DNA of 64,000 bases from Lactobacillus sp. ESL0791 (GCF_029433255.1 NZ_JAQTHU010000001.1:1240001-1304000); one strand, 5' to 3'; positions 35,413-45,123 are shown, counted from the stretch's first letter. The notes: generated by a model from the sequence alone, not told the origin. Made by a program: numbers and translations.

Positions 35413-36354
35413 AGACTTCTTCGGAAATTGTTTTAGAGTTTTAGCAATTCATAATTACAAAGCCCACAAATTAAGCTTGCTCTTAATTTAAACCTTCTCC
35501 GCCGATTGCGATATTTCTCTGCCATTATTTTAAATGTCTTGAACTTAGCATTAATCTGTTCTACTTTAATCCTGACTTTTGATAATTCATGGTTGAACTC
35601 TTTATCTGTCTTGGATAATGGCCGTTTCTTTGATTTCTTAATCGGGGTTGTGCTGTTAAAGTGTAATTTTTTAATTCCTTGATATCCACTGTCGGCAATT
35701 ATACAGTGGTTGCCTGTTACTCTCTTACCTAATGAAGTTTGATATAACTTGAAATCATGAACTGCTCCTTTGGCAAAAGCAATAGCAATAATTTGCATTG
35801 TCTTGGCAGCAATTACTATTTGCGTTTTGAGTGCATGCTTTTTATGTTTACCGGTGTAGTATTCTTTTTGCTTTTTTTAGGCCTTTGAATTGGGGAGTCG
35901 GTCCCGTCAACGATTAGATAATCACTCTCCATATCGCTGCCAACCAGTTGTTTACGACCAGGTAAGTTGAACTTACCGCTTTTAATTAAAACTTCTTCAG
36001 TATGAGTAATAATGTCATGAACAGTTGATTCTGCTAAGTGAAAGTTGACAGCTAAAGACTTCATTGTGATATATTCACGATAGTATTTAAGCATGATTAA
36101 GACTTTATCTTCAATTGAAACCTTGCTTTTACGGCCATGATGCGCATGACTGCGGTCATAATCTGCTTTAACCAGGTCACACATAACGGAAAAAGTAGCA
36201 GGTTTGACACCAACTAACTGTTTAAAATCCTTAGCGGATAAATTTTTAAAGTCTTCTTGATAGGATAACATTAGGCTTCACACTCCATGAAAGTATTTTA
36301 TCGCAAAATAAGATAGATTAGCTAGGATAAATTTACTAATTATCGAAGAAGTCT
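35413..36354 (-). mobile_element. IS5-family insertion sequence, copy 2 (942 bp)
   Basis: Same element as 28557-29498 in inverted orientation, same length, with terminal repeats AGACTTCTTCG and a 3-bp target duplication ATT (35410-35412 and 36355-36357). Confidence 0.9.
35433..36271 (-). CDS. IS5-family transposase made by -1 frameshifting, copy 2
   Basis: Two frames (35816-36271 and 35433-35798) identical to copy 1 apart from a Leu/Pro change near the C-terminus (NYELLKL against NYELPKL). The A7 frameshift site is retained. Both copies thus look recently transposed and potentially active. Confidence 0.88.
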
Positions 36355-36783
36355 ATTAAGCATAACACTTTGGATATACAGAAAACATATAAATAGCAGT
36401 AAGCCTATCAAAGTGGTTGAGTATCTGAGTGCCTTAATAGCTGGCATATTAGTTACTGTAAATCTCATCTCCATAGTATTTTTAAAGCGAAATTTTTTAA
36501 TTGAAAATTTTTATGTAGAAGTTACAGCAGCAATAATTTTACTAGTACTATCTGCTTTCATGTTACTAGCAAGTAAAAATTCTAAATATAAGCCATTTTT
36601 CCATGAATTAGCTGGCGCATATTTCGCTACAAGCATGATAATCTTGTTAAACATAAATTAGTTGTTGACTTAAGAAGTCATATAATTCACCTGAATCAAT
36701 GCCAAATGTTATCTTGTAGATCTGTTTAAAATTTTATCATTTGCTGAAGTATTTGGCATTCCGATTGGTTTATACTATTTTAG

Positions 36784-37183
36784 GTCAATGAAAAAGGCCA
36801 TGACCACACTATTACTCGTGCTGCAGTTGGTGCCCTTATTGCTGGCACTACTGGTGGCAAGATGAAGGAATACATCGACCACCTCGGTTTAGTTATTAAT
36901 CTGACTGATGGTAGTAGTTTTGAAGTTGAGCTTTTAACTGCTAAAAGTAAGGCAGACGGTTTTATTGTTAAAATGGCATATTCAAATTTAAATCATGTCA
37001 TCGCAATTCTAGATAGTTGGAAAGCCAAAAAAGATGCAGAAGAAAGAGCTATCGAAGACAAAAGTACTGATACAATCATTGACATCCCTACAGAAATACG
37101 AAAATACAAGCAACTAATGGATGATGGAATTCTTACCCAAGGATGAATTCGACACTAAGAAAAAACAATTATTGGGGCTTTAA
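36784..37183 (+). pseudogene. SHOCT-domain protein gene, truncated and frameshifted
   Basis: The open frame (VNEKGHDHTITRAAVGALIAG) has a stop just upstream of it and no start of its own, so the 5' part is lost. An internal ATG at 36862 gives MKEYIDHLGLVINL. The C-terminal SHOCT segment reads IRKYKQLMDDGILTQ and then shifts: one extra G at 37141-37142 makes a premature stop, and without it DEFDTKKKQLLGL completes the domain to 37183. Full-length relatives in lactobacilli are longer. A fragment of unknown function. Confidence 0.7.
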
Positions 37184-37340
37184 AGCTCCAATGATCCTAG
37201 CATGACAAAAGGATAAAAATATTTTTCTACCTAAAGTCAATGAGTATGATAACCTCTAATAAAATTTAGAAAGAAAAACCAAGTTACAAAACTGCTGTAA
37301 TGACTCTTAATATTTATATTCAATATAATTTAAATTTACG

Positions 37341-37380
37341 TAAAAAAATACATCAGCATAACAAACTGCTGATGTATTAA
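37341..37380 (-). terminator. terminator after second DASS carrier
   Basis: Minus-strand stem AATACATCAGCA with TGCTGATGTATT around GTTTGTTA, followed by TTTTTT. It closes the flavoprotein-carrier operon. Confidence 0.85.
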
Positions 37381-37395
37381 TGTTTATAGCGTGTT

Positions 37396-38811
37396 TTACC
37401 ACATACCGATAACTTTAGTCCAAAGTAATCCGCCGCCAAGCCAAATTACATTCAGGACTACACCAATGATCGCACTTAATTTCCACCAATCCTTATTAGA
37501 AACGTAACCGGTTGAGGAAAGTAGTGCCGCTGGTCCGGCCGAATAGCTTGATGTTGACAAGTATAAAGACCCATCAAACGCCAGCATTAACGCAGCCATT
37601 ACCGGTGGAACACCGGCACCGATAGCAACGGATAAAAAGCCTGCATAAAGAGCAGAAATTTGCGTGGAAACACTTGGAAAAAGATAGTGGAGATAGAAGT
37701 ATACCAAATATAAAACTACCAGGACTAGAATCCAATTCATGCCGTGAAGTGCACTACCAAGTGTCTTTGAGAACCACGGGAAGAAACCTAAAACCATTAA
37801 TTTTTGGGACATCAGCATGATAATCGATAACCAGGTTAAAATATTCCAAGCAAAACTTTGACCCAAAATATCTTTAACGTTGATTACCCCGGTTATTAGC
37901 AACAAGGCAACTGCAATAAAACTGACTTCAGTTGCATCAATTCCAAATTTTGCACCAACCAGCCATAAAATTACGGCTAGAACGAAAACAACCGACATGA
38001 TTTTTTCTGCAGCTGTCATCTTGCCCAATTCTTGTAACCTGATATCAGCCCAAGCATGAGCGTTTGGCGTTTCCTTAACCTCGGGCGGGTAAATTTTATA
38101 TAAAATGAATGGCACTACTAAGAGCGAAATTACACCCGGAACAAGAGCTGCCAAGAACCATTGCATCCATGAAATTGAAATATTTTGTGTTTTGGCGATT
38201 CCTAAGGCAACCATGTTTCCTGCCAGCCCAGTCAAAAACATCGTTGAAGTAACGATATTAACTTCATATTCATTAAAGACCAGAAAGGAGCCCATTTTTC
38301 TTTGGGTTCCTTTTTTAGGATCTGAACCCATCTCCTTAGATAGATTATCGATAATCGGGTACATGATTCCGTTAACCCGGGCATTATTACTTGGAATGCC
38401 AATTGCTAAAACTGTTTCAACCATTGATAACGCATAGGCTAAGCCTAACGTTTTCTTACCAAAAGTCTTAACAAAGAAATAAGCAATCCGCTTCCCTAAT
38501 CCCGATTTAATGAATCCGGCTGCCATGAACATACACATGGCAACCATCCAGGCGGTTGAATTACCAAAACCGGCTGCAACTTCATTCATATTAAAGATGC
38601 CAGTCAACGTGGCAATCGTAATCGCGATTAAGGTCGTTGCCATCATTGGCAGTGGCTTAGTTACACAGGCAATAATTGTCGCAATAAAAATTGCAAACAA
38701 ATGCCAGGCCGCAACACTGATTGCTCCGGGCTTTAACGGGGTTAACAGCCATAAAATAATACCAATCGCCAAGGGAAGAATCCATTTCTTCCACTGAAAT
38801 TTATCTAACAT
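37396..38811 (-). CDS. DASS-family carboxylate transporter, second paralogue
   Basis: A 471-residue DASS carrier with GFGNSTAWMVAM, GIPSNNARVNGIMYPI, FLTGLAGNMVAL and a C-terminal YLSTSSYSAGPAALL in place of the STTHYANGPA motif of the 4549 paralogue. These changes in both substrate loops suggest a different anion. It is the third gene of an operon with two FAD/FMN flavoproteins, so it probably imports the electron acceptor or exchanges it for the reduced product. The start MLDKFQWKK follows GGAAGGAG. Confidence 0.88.
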   Translation of the reverse strand: MLDKFQWKKWILPLAIGIILWLLTPLKPGAISVAAWHLFAIFIATIIACVTKPLPMMATTLIAITIATLTGIFNMNEVAAGFGNSTAWMVAMCMFMAAGFIKSGLGKRIAYFFVKTFGKKTLGLAYALSMVETVLAIGIPSNNARVNGIMYPIIDNLSKEMGSDPKKGTQRKMGSFLVFNEYEVNIVTSTMFLTGLAGNMVALGIAKTQNISISWMQWFLAALVPGVISLLVVPFILYKIYPPEVKETPNAHAWADIRLQELGKMTAAEKIMSVVFVLAVILWLVGAKFGIDATEVSFIAVALLLITGVINVKDILGQSFAWNILTWLSIIMLMSQKLMVLGFFPWFSKTLGSALHGMNWILVLVVLYLVYFYLHYLFPSVSTQISALYAGFLSVAIGAGVPPVMAALMLAFDGSLYLSTSSYSAGPAALLSSTGYVSNKDWWKLSAIIGVVLNVIWLGGGLLWTKVIGMW

Positions 38812-38828
38812 TTTTTCTCCTTCCAAAT

Positions 38829-40646
38829 TTATTGCTCTGCTTTTTTAATTGCCCGATCTACAGCTTCTTCCAAAGCTCTCGTTGTAGATGAAGCACCGGA
38901 AGCCGCATCAACCTTGGTTGAATTGGCAGCCACAATCTGCTTGGGCAATTCTTTAATTGCCGTTGCCCCAATCCCCTCAGTTTCATGATTTTCAAGCACT
39001 TCAACGTTTTTAATTTGTTTATCTGAATAAGTGACTCGAACCAGAATTTTGCCGCCAATGCCCGCTTCGGATGAGCCTAGATATTGGTTAGGACCTAGTT
39101 CGACTGTATCTTCACGCGAACCCGCAACCAAATCATTGACCGCAGATATAGCATTGACTAATTTAATTGCTTTCTGTTCAGAATTAGTTTTAGCAGCATT
39201 CTCGCCAGCAATTTTGCCAAAAATTAAACATTCTGCCAGATTACCACCTCCTTGATAACGGTTGACACACATTCCGCCTAATTCACCCGCACTAAAGAGG
39301 TGGGCAAGCGGCTGATTATTCGCATCCAAAATTCTTGCTTGCTCATCATGGACCGGCCCACCCTGTGTGTTCAAAACCGCTGGTGCCAAGTTAATTCCAT
39401 AAAGCTTGCCTGCACTAAATTCAGTTAGGCTTTCCGGTGCGCGCTTAAATTCTGGGTCATAACCATCTCTTGCATACTGATTAAAACGGTGAATGGTCTG
39501 GTCTAAATTAGCAGCAGGAACCGCCATTTTAGCTGCTAATTTTTCGACGGAATCTGCACTAATAATTTTCTTAAACAAGTCTTGGTATTTTAGTTTGCCA
39601 GCTTCTTTTTCTTGAACAAATTTGTCGTACTGTTTCTGGTCAAAAACAAGCCAGGCATTGTCATAAGCATGAGGAAGCAGGTAATCACCGTGCTGATAAA
39701 TATGACCATGGCGAAACTTGGCATCTTCTTTCATGAAGCGTGTTCCATCATCGGCAATCGCCAAAATTGATCCCGACTTCATGTTCTTCCAGCCGCTAAT
39801 TTGGCGTCCGCGCGTACCGGCACTTTCGGCAATGACGTAGCCAGGGACAATTCCCAACGATTCGTAGTTACCCATGTGCCACATTTGGGCACCAACTTCT
39901 TGTGCCATCCGAATTCCGTCGCCATTGTTATACAGGGTTCCTAACGGTGTTAATTTAGATACGTGCAAGTAATCCTGCTGCATTTCTGCATTATTTTCAA
40001 AACCGCCGGTAGCCAAGACGACACCATTATTTGCATGTAAACAATATTTCTGGTGATTGCGCTCAACAACAACGCCCTGAATCGCACCCGTTTCAGGATC
40101 CTGCAGCAAGTTTTCTGCCTTAGAGTTAAGCCAAACGTCAATCTGTTCCTGCCGCTCCAAAACATTTTTTCGGATCACTTTCCATAAACCTGCATCAAAA
40201 TCCTGATTGTGCACGAGTATAAAATCGAATGTGTCAGCACCAGCATATTCAGGATATTCACATAAATGTGACTTCTTAGCCAAATGATCACCGACCCGGT
40301 AATCTCGTGACCAAATGAAAGGATTAATCCCTAAATAATCGATAAAGTACTGCGGCATACTAACAAAACCATCCAAATAAGCTTTCATTGTCTTAGCTTC
40401 AACCGTATATGGTGCTGCTAATGCTTGATAATAGTCATCGATTTTCGCACGGTCATGCGCCATCGCCACGTGTTGGGCAGAATAGCGGGTATTGCCGCCT
40501 TCATGCCCATACGGTGCGGCATCAACCAGCAAAACCTTGGCCCCATTATCGGCAGCAAATCTCGCAGCAGTTCCACCAGCACCGCCAAATCCTAAAACAA
40601 TGACGTCATAACTGGCGTTCCACTTAGTTTCATCATCTATTTTCAA
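38829..40646 (-). CDS. FAD/FMN-bind flavoprotein reductase A
   Basis: A 605-residue protein with an N-terminal FAD_binding_2 (fumarate reductase-like) domain (DVIVLGFGGAGGTAAR) and a C-terminal FMN_bind domain. The latter ends in DAASGASSTT (about 580-589), the SGAxxT-type motif to which ApbE attaches FMN. No signal peptide or heme site, so cytosolic. The active-site region differs from true fumarate reductases: RFMKEDAKFRHGH replaces the NEITTR segment, and LNTQGGPVHD replaces HYTMGG. It likely reduces another conjugated acid, for example urocanate- or acrylate-type. No apbE is present in this window. Confidence 0.85.
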   Translation of the reverse strand: MKIDDETKWNASYDVIVLGFGGAGGTAARFAADNGAKVLLVDAAPYGHEGGNTRYSAQHVAMAHDRAKIDDYYQALAAPYTVEAKTMKAYLDGFVSMPQYFIDYLGINPFIWSRDYRVGDHLAKKSHLCEYPEYAGADTFDFILVHNQDFDAGLWKVIRKNVLERQEQIDVWLNSKAENLLQDPETGAIQGVVVERNHQKYCLHANNGVVLATGGFENNAEMQQDYLHVSKLTPLGTLYNNGDGIRMAQEVGAQMWHMGNYESLGIVPGYVIAESAGTRGRQISGWKNMKSGSILAIADDGTRFMKEDAKFRHGHIYQHGDYLLPHAYDNAWLVFDQKQYDKFVQEKEAGKLKYQDLFKKIISADSVEKLAAKMAVPAANLDQTIHRFNQYARDGYDPEFKRAPESLTEFSAGKLYGINLAPAVLNTQGGPVHDEQARILDANNQPLAHLFSAGELGGMCVNRYQGGGNLAECLIFGKIAGENAAKTNSEQKAIKLVNAISAVNDLVAGSREDTVELGPNQYLGSSEAGIGGKILVRVTYSDKQIKNVEVLENHETEGIGATAIKELPKQIVAANSTKVDAASGASSTTRALEEAVDRAIKKAEQ

Positions 40647-40661
40647 AATATGTACTCTTTT

Positions 40662-42446
40662 CTAATGCTTTATGTGCGCCAATGCTTGTGTAACTGCCTC
40701 TTTGAAGGCTCTACTGGTCGTACTTGCCCCGCTAACCGCGTCCACATCGGTTGATTGTTTAGCAAGCATTTCATTAGTTAATACAGGAATTGCCTTGCCG
40801 CCCATGCTTGGCGTTTCTTTTTCCTGAAGGGTCTCAATTTTTTTTATCTTGTTTTGGTCATCAACGGTTACCCGCACAACAATTGGTGCATCGTTTATGC
40901 CATTTTCACTCATTCCGATTCCCTGATTTTTGCCAGCCGGAAAATCAGTTACTTCCGCGTGGGCATCAGAATGCAGCTCGGGTGTTTGCGATGCAGAAGT
41001 TGTAACGTCGGCCTGCACAACTTGTTCCTTTACTGCAGCAGCATTTTCACCAGCTATCTTGCCGGAAATCAGCAGATCAGCAATGCTGTTAGCCCCGATA
41101 TATTTGGTAGCAAAAATATCTCCGAGTTCACCGGCTTCATATAAGTGCGGTATAACCTTGCCTTGCATATCCAAAACTTCACAGTTTTGGTTACGGTGCC
41201 CACCGCCATGCGTATGCAAAATATTATGCCGGACAGGAATTGCATAGTATGGGCCTGCACCAAGTGACCGCATTGTTGTAATTTTTCGATTCAGAAACAT
41301 GTCACGTTTCTTTTCGTCCGTCAAGAAATTAAAATCGGCAACTGCTTGTTCCAACTGTGGAGCATTTATTTCTTTAGCCAAAGTTGCCAGCGAGTCTGCC
41401 TTAACCGCATACGTAAGCAGCTCTTTAATCTGCTGCGCCTTGTCTGAAGTGTCCGCAGCTAACTGATCGTATTGCTTTTGGTCAAAAACAATGTGCGGAT
41501 GATTTTGATTAGGAATCATCACCCAATTACCATGGTTATATTTATAACCGTGGCGGTCTTCTTCATCTTCCCTAAAGTAACGGGTACCATCATCACCTGC
41601 AACGAAAATACTGCCGTTAAATAATGACTTCCAGTTAATCATGTAGGCAAACTTTTCTCTTGGCTCACCCTCATCAAGGGACAAACCATGAGAATCGTAA
41701 TTTGACATGTGCCACAGACGGGCTCCTGCTTCAACAACTAAGTCGATCCCTTTACCTCGGTTGTACAGGGTGCCAATCGGCGCAAGCGATCCTTGACCTA
41801 AAAATGTCTGCACCATGTCTTGATTGTTTTCGAAGCCGCCGCAGCTTAAAACGACACCGTTGCGTGCAGCAATGTTAAGCTCATGCTTTTCTCTCTTAAT
41901 CTGCACACCTAAAACAGTTCCTGTTTGTGCATCCTGAATCAGATGCTCCGCTGGACTGGCAAACCAAACATCAATCTTGTCCAAACGGTCATAAACTTTT
42001 TTACGCAGCAGCTTCCAAAAGCCACCATTATACATGCCCTTAGTCATGCTTTGCGATTGCATTGCATCCGCATGCTTGTATTCCGGATACTCACCCTTGG
42101 GACGCCGACCAGTCGGCTGGGCTTCAATGCCAAAATATTTTTGCGAATATTCTTTCATCTCAAGCACATTATTAACAAAAGTATCCAAATCGGCTGCGTC
42201 ATATTTAAACGGATAATAAGTCTGCACGTAATAATCTTTTAAGTCAGCAAAATTATTTCCCCATGCAAAGGCACCACCAGCATAACGTGTGTTGCCGCCC
42301 TCGCTGCCCTCGGGAGCCGAATCAATCAGCAATACCTTTGCTCCCTTATCGGCAGCAAAACGAGCCGCTCCAGCACCGGCGCCACCAAAGCCAACCACGA
42401 TAACATCATAAACTGCGTCCCATTTAAGCGATGAATTATAGATCAT
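40662..42446 (-). CDS. FAD/FMN-bind flavoprotein reductase B
   Basis: A 594-residue paralogue of the 38829 protein: DVIVVGFGGAGAGAARF, REDEEDRHGYKYNHGN, NILHTHGGGHRNQ and a C-terminal FMN_bind domain with DAVSGASTTS. The second substrate Arg region, NRxGGN in fumarate reductases, is ATKYIGANS here, with Lys in place of Arg. The two flavoproteins may be isozymes for related acceptors or form a pair. The start MIYNSSLKW (42446) is chosen for spacing to AGGGTAAAG; a GTG at 42461 is possible. First gene of the operon. Confidence 0.83.
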   Translation of the reverse strand: MIYNSSLKWDAVYDVIVVGFGGAGAGAARFAADKGAKVLLIDSAPEGSEGGNTRYAGGAFAWGNNFADLKDYYVQTYYPFKYDAADLDTFVNNVLEMKEYSQKYFGIEAQPTGRRPKGEYPEYKHADAMQSQSMTKGMYNGGFWKLLRKKVYDRLDKIDVWFASPAEHLIQDAQTGTVLGVQIKREKHELNIAARNGVVLSCGGFENNQDMVQTFLGQGSLAPIGTLYNRGKGIDLVVEAGARLWHMSNYDSHGLSLDEGEPREKFAYMINWKSLFNGSIFVAGDDGTRYFREDEEDRHGYKYNHGNWVMIPNQNHPHIVFDQKQYDQLAADTSDKAQQIKELLTYAVKADSLATLAKEINAPQLEQAVADFNFLTDEKKRDMFLNRKITTMRSLGAGPYYAIPVRHNILHTHGGGHRNQNCEVLDMQGKVIPHLYEAGELGDIFATKYIGANSIADLLISGKIAGENAAAVKEQVVQADVTTSASQTPELHSDAHAEVTDFPAGKNQGIGMSENGINDAPIVVRVTVDDQNKIKKIETLQEKETPSMGGKAIPVLTNEMLAKQSTDVDAVSGASTTSRAFKEAVTQALAHIKH

Positions 42447-42499
42447 TTCTTTACCCTGCACTTTCTTTTTAATTCATACTTGAAATCTTAACTTGCTTT

Positions 42500-43330
42500 C
42501 ACATATAAATCTACTTTTTTACTTTGGTAAATTAGTTGAAACCGGCAGTTATACATTAATTGCCGCTTATTTTGAAATAACGCAGCCGACAATTACCGTG
42601 GCAATCAAACGCTTGACCAAAAACTTCAATGATCCGCTGATTATTAAAAAAATCGCAAGAGCAAGTTAAAACTTACTTTTGCGGGTACGCTGCTTTACAA
42701 AAAGTCTGTAATTTTATTGCAGGACATCGCCAACATCAACTACGATGTTAAACACGCCAGCGACAAAAAAATCCGGCTTGCCTTTTCTGGGAAGCCGGAA
42801 GCATTTATATTCTCGACATCATCAAACAACTTTATCAAGAAGGAAGACTCTACCGATGCGTTTGCCAGGTTGACTAAGGGCAAGGTAGACGTTGTAATCT
42901 ATTCTTGGATGGTACAGATCAATGATTCCAATTACTTTATTCACAATTTAAATCGGACAGAGCTCGTGATAATTACCGGCTTAGATGACCAATAGAAAAA
43001 TTTGACTCAAGTCACTGCCAGCAACTTACGCAACCGCGGCTTTATTGTTCGCAATAAGGGCTACTTAACCCGTGAATTTCTCGATCAAGAAGCTAAATTT
43101 GGTAATTTCACGCCCAAAATCATTTACACGGTTCCGACAATGAAATTGATGATCGATTTGGTAAGAAGAAATGTTGGCATTGCCTTAGCAAGAAAAGTAG
43201 TTTAAGGGGGATCAATGACGTTCATATTATTCATCTGCCACCGGAACAGAAACTGTGGGTCTACATGCAAATTGTCATGCGGAAGAGTTTTGTTCCTAAA
43301 CAAGTATCAGCGAAAGGGAATCAATATTTT
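42500..43330 (+). pseudogene. LysR-family regulator, decayed
   Basis: Divergent from the flavoprotein operon. The HTH remnant reads KLVETGSYTLIAAYFEITQPT then ITVAIKRLTKNFNDPLIIK, followed by a frameshift. SKLKLTFAGTLLYKKSVILL then continues the effector-domain linker, an in-frame TAG occurs at 42993-42995, and another shift follows near 43200 before HIIHLPPEQKLWVYMQIVMR. At least two frameshifts and one stop mean it is not functional. Its position suggests it once controlled the flavoprotein-DASS operon in response to the transported acid. Confidence 0.85.
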
Positions 43331-43346
43331 ACACCATTTTCAACCA

Positions 43347-43391
43347 TAAAAAAGAGGCTCCAGATTATTTACAATAATCTAGAGTCTCTTC
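43347..43391. terminator. terminator after dha operon
   Basis: Stem AGAGGCTCCAGATTAT / ATAATCTAGAGTCTCT with an A-run on one side. In minus orientation it is followed by TTTTTT, ending the dhaK-L-M operon. Confidence 0.75.
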
Positions 43392-43413
43392 CATATTTTT
43401 ACTAAAAAATCCA

Positions 43414-43785
43414 TTACTGCTTAATTAGCAGCGGTTTTAACTGGGCCTCAATTTCTGCTAAGCCAACGCCTGCTTGAATGAGCGAAGCAGCGGTATACGC
43501 ACCTTCAATAAAGGCGGCATCATAAAGATGAACTTTTTTATCAGACATTTCACTAGCCATTTCCAAATTCATTTTTGCGCTGCCTAAGTCATAAAAAGCC
43601 AATATTTCATCCGCTTCGTTTTCCGCAAACGCAGTCATAATCTTTTCCATACTGGTACCAATATCATTATCGTTAGTGCCACTGGCAGTTGTGATTGAAA
43701 CGTCTTTTGCTACCTGACTAAGAAGCCTGTTTAGGCCATCGGCAACTTCTGAGACGTGTGAAACCAGCGTAATTCCTAAACTCAT
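43414..43785 (-). CDS. dhaM: dihydroxyacetone kinase phosphotransfer subunit
   Basis: A 123-residue EIIA-Man-type protein that takes phosphate from HPr and passes it to DhaL-bound nucleotide. The phosphorylated His is His10 in ITLVSHVSEVADG, followed by ASGTNDNDIGTS. The start overlaps the dhaL stop (ATGA). The length matches the single-domain DhaM of Gram-positives. Because dhaL is broken, DhaM probably has no functional partner here. Confidence 0.9.
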   Translation of the reverse strand: MSLGITLVSHVSEVADGLNRLLSQVAKDVSITTASGTNDNDIGTSMEKIMTAFAENEADEILAFYDLGSAKMNLEMASEMSDKKVHLYDAAFIEGAYTAASLIQAGVGLAEIEAQLKPLLIKQ

Positions 43786-44110
43786 AATAAGCCCTCAGTT
43801 TCCAGCAATGCTTCAAATAAATAGCCACTTGATTGGGACCCTGGATCAATGTGCCCTTTTGACCGCTCACCTAAATAAGATGCCCGCCCTTTTCTGGCCA
43901 CAAGTTCCTTTGTCGCTGCAACAGCCTGCTTAATTCTCTCTTCGGTTAAAGTTTGCTCTTTAATTTCGGGCAGCAATGCGGTCCAAACATCAACCATGGT
44001 TTTATCTCCCGGCTTGGCGTGTCCAAGTCGCTAAGATACTGCTTATTAGCACTAACCTTATCCGCAAACTTATTCATCCAAGTTGTCAAAGTGTCAACTG
44101 TTAATGTCAT
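43782..44110 (-). pseudogene. dhaL: dhaL with internal deletion and frameshift
   Basis: The 5' part encodes MTLTVDTLTTWMNKFADKVS then ANKQYLSDLDTP, a normal DhaL N-terminus. It then jumps to KPGDKTMVDVWTALLPEIKE in another frame and continues to the normal C-terminus with RASYLGERSKGHIDPGSQSS. About 85-90 residues are missing, including the GDGDHG nucleotide/metal site that follows DLDTP in intact proteins. The ADP-binding kinase subunit is therefore lost. Surviving ORF 43782-43997 (71 residues) is only the C-terminal end. Confidence 0.85.
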
Positions 44111-44127
44111 TTATTCTCCCTCACAAA

Positions 44128-45123
44128 CTACCATGCAATCGTTTCAACCGGCTGGTTTAAATAATCCAACCATGCTTCATCTTTAATTTCTAACATCGTT
44201 AGCGATATCCCGGCCATATCAATCGAAGTCATGTAATTGCCCACCTTCATGAATGCCGGTGTAATTGAAAATTCTGCCAATTTATTTAATAAGTCATTGC
44301 TAAAAACATATTGTTCCATCAATGGAGTTGCGCCCATTCCGTTAACCAAAACCGCATATTTTTTACTGCCGGTCAAGTGCAATTCGCTGTTAAGTTTTGC
44401 GACCAGCTCTTGGACCAGTTCCTTTGCCGGCTTTATCTTTTCCCGGCGGTAACCCGGTTCTGAATGGATACCCACTCCGTATTCAATTTCATCTTCCGGC
44501 AAAACAAAGCCCGGGTTGCCTGTTTCCGGATTGGTTGCTGCGGATAAAGCAAGGCCGATTGTTTTAATGTTCGGCAAAACTGCCTTCGCCAAGACAGCAA
44601 TTTCATCTAAACTGGCCCCGTTCTGCGCTGCCGCTCCTAAAATCTTATGCATCAAAATTGTGCCGGCAACCCCGCGCCGGCCCTGCGTAAATGTACTATT
44701 TTCAACGGCAATGTCATCGTCAACCACAATTGATTCGACTTTGATGTTATCCATTTCTGCCATATCCTTTGCCATATCAAAGTTCATCACGTCACCGGAA
44801 TAATTTTTAACAACCATAAATACTCCTTGGCCCTGATTGACGGCCTTAATCGCCGCATAAATCTGGTCCGGTGTCGGTGAGGTAAAAACCTGACCACAAA
44901 CAGCCGCACTTAGCATCCCCTTGCCGACAAAACCTGCGTGTGCTGGCTCATGACCAGAACCGCCGCCGCTGACAATTCCGACCTTGCCTTTCATTGATTC
45001 CTTATCAGAACGTATTACCACTTCAGTTCCCGCAATTTTTTCAACATATTGCGGATAAGATCTGACCATGCCGTCAATCATTTCTGAAACGACATTTGCT
45101 GGATCATTAATAATTTTTTTCAT
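44128..45123 (-). CDS. dhaK: dihydroxyacetone kinase substrate-binding subunit
   Basis: A 331-residue DhaK. It binds dihydroxyacetone covalently through the His in VGIHSEPGYRREK; the glycine-rich VSGGGSGHEPAHAGFVG and KNYSGDVMNFDMA are family hallmarks. It begins the dhaK-L-M operon. With dhaL deleted, the kinase complex should be inactive, so DhaK may be a bystander awaiting decay. No glycerol dehydrogenase gene is adjacent. Confidence 0.93.
   Translation of the reverse strand: MKKIINDPANVVSEMIDGMVRSYPQYVEKIAGTEVVIRSDKESMKGKVGIVSGGGSGHEPAHAGFVGKGMLSAAVCGQVFTSPTPDQIYAAIKAVNQGQGVFMVVKNYSGDVMNFDMAKDMAEMDNIKVESIVVDDDIAVENSTFTQGRRGVAGTILMHKILGAAAQNGASLDEIAVLAKAVLPNIKTIGLALSAATNPETGNPGFVLPEDEIEYGVGIHSEPGYRREKIKPAKELVQELVAKLNSELHLTGSKKYAVLVNGMGATPLMEQYVFSNDLLNKLAEFSITPAFMKVGNYMTSIDMAGISLTMLEIKDEAWLDYLNQPVETIAW

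Larger units (their letters stand above)
35378..36661 (+). pseudogene. small membrane-protein gene interrupted by IS5 copy 2
   Basis: A TTG start at 35378 follows the strong ribosome site AAAAAGGAGAG and encodes MPNIAFFIFFT before the IS. After removing the 942-bp element and one ATT repeat, the frame continues LSITLWIYRKHINSS... into the open frame at 36358-36661. The restored product is 112 residues with about four hydrophobic segments and no recognised family. The distal part alone (from a GTG at 36413, 82 residues) lacks a good ribosome site, so the gene is probably inactive. Confidence 0.7.

Noticed and set aside
37225-37270. Short similarity (TTTTTCTACCTAAAGTCAA) to the left end of the IS110 insert at 13846-13866
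   Set aside because: Only about 18 bases agree and the following sequence diverges; too little to claim a second IS110 end.
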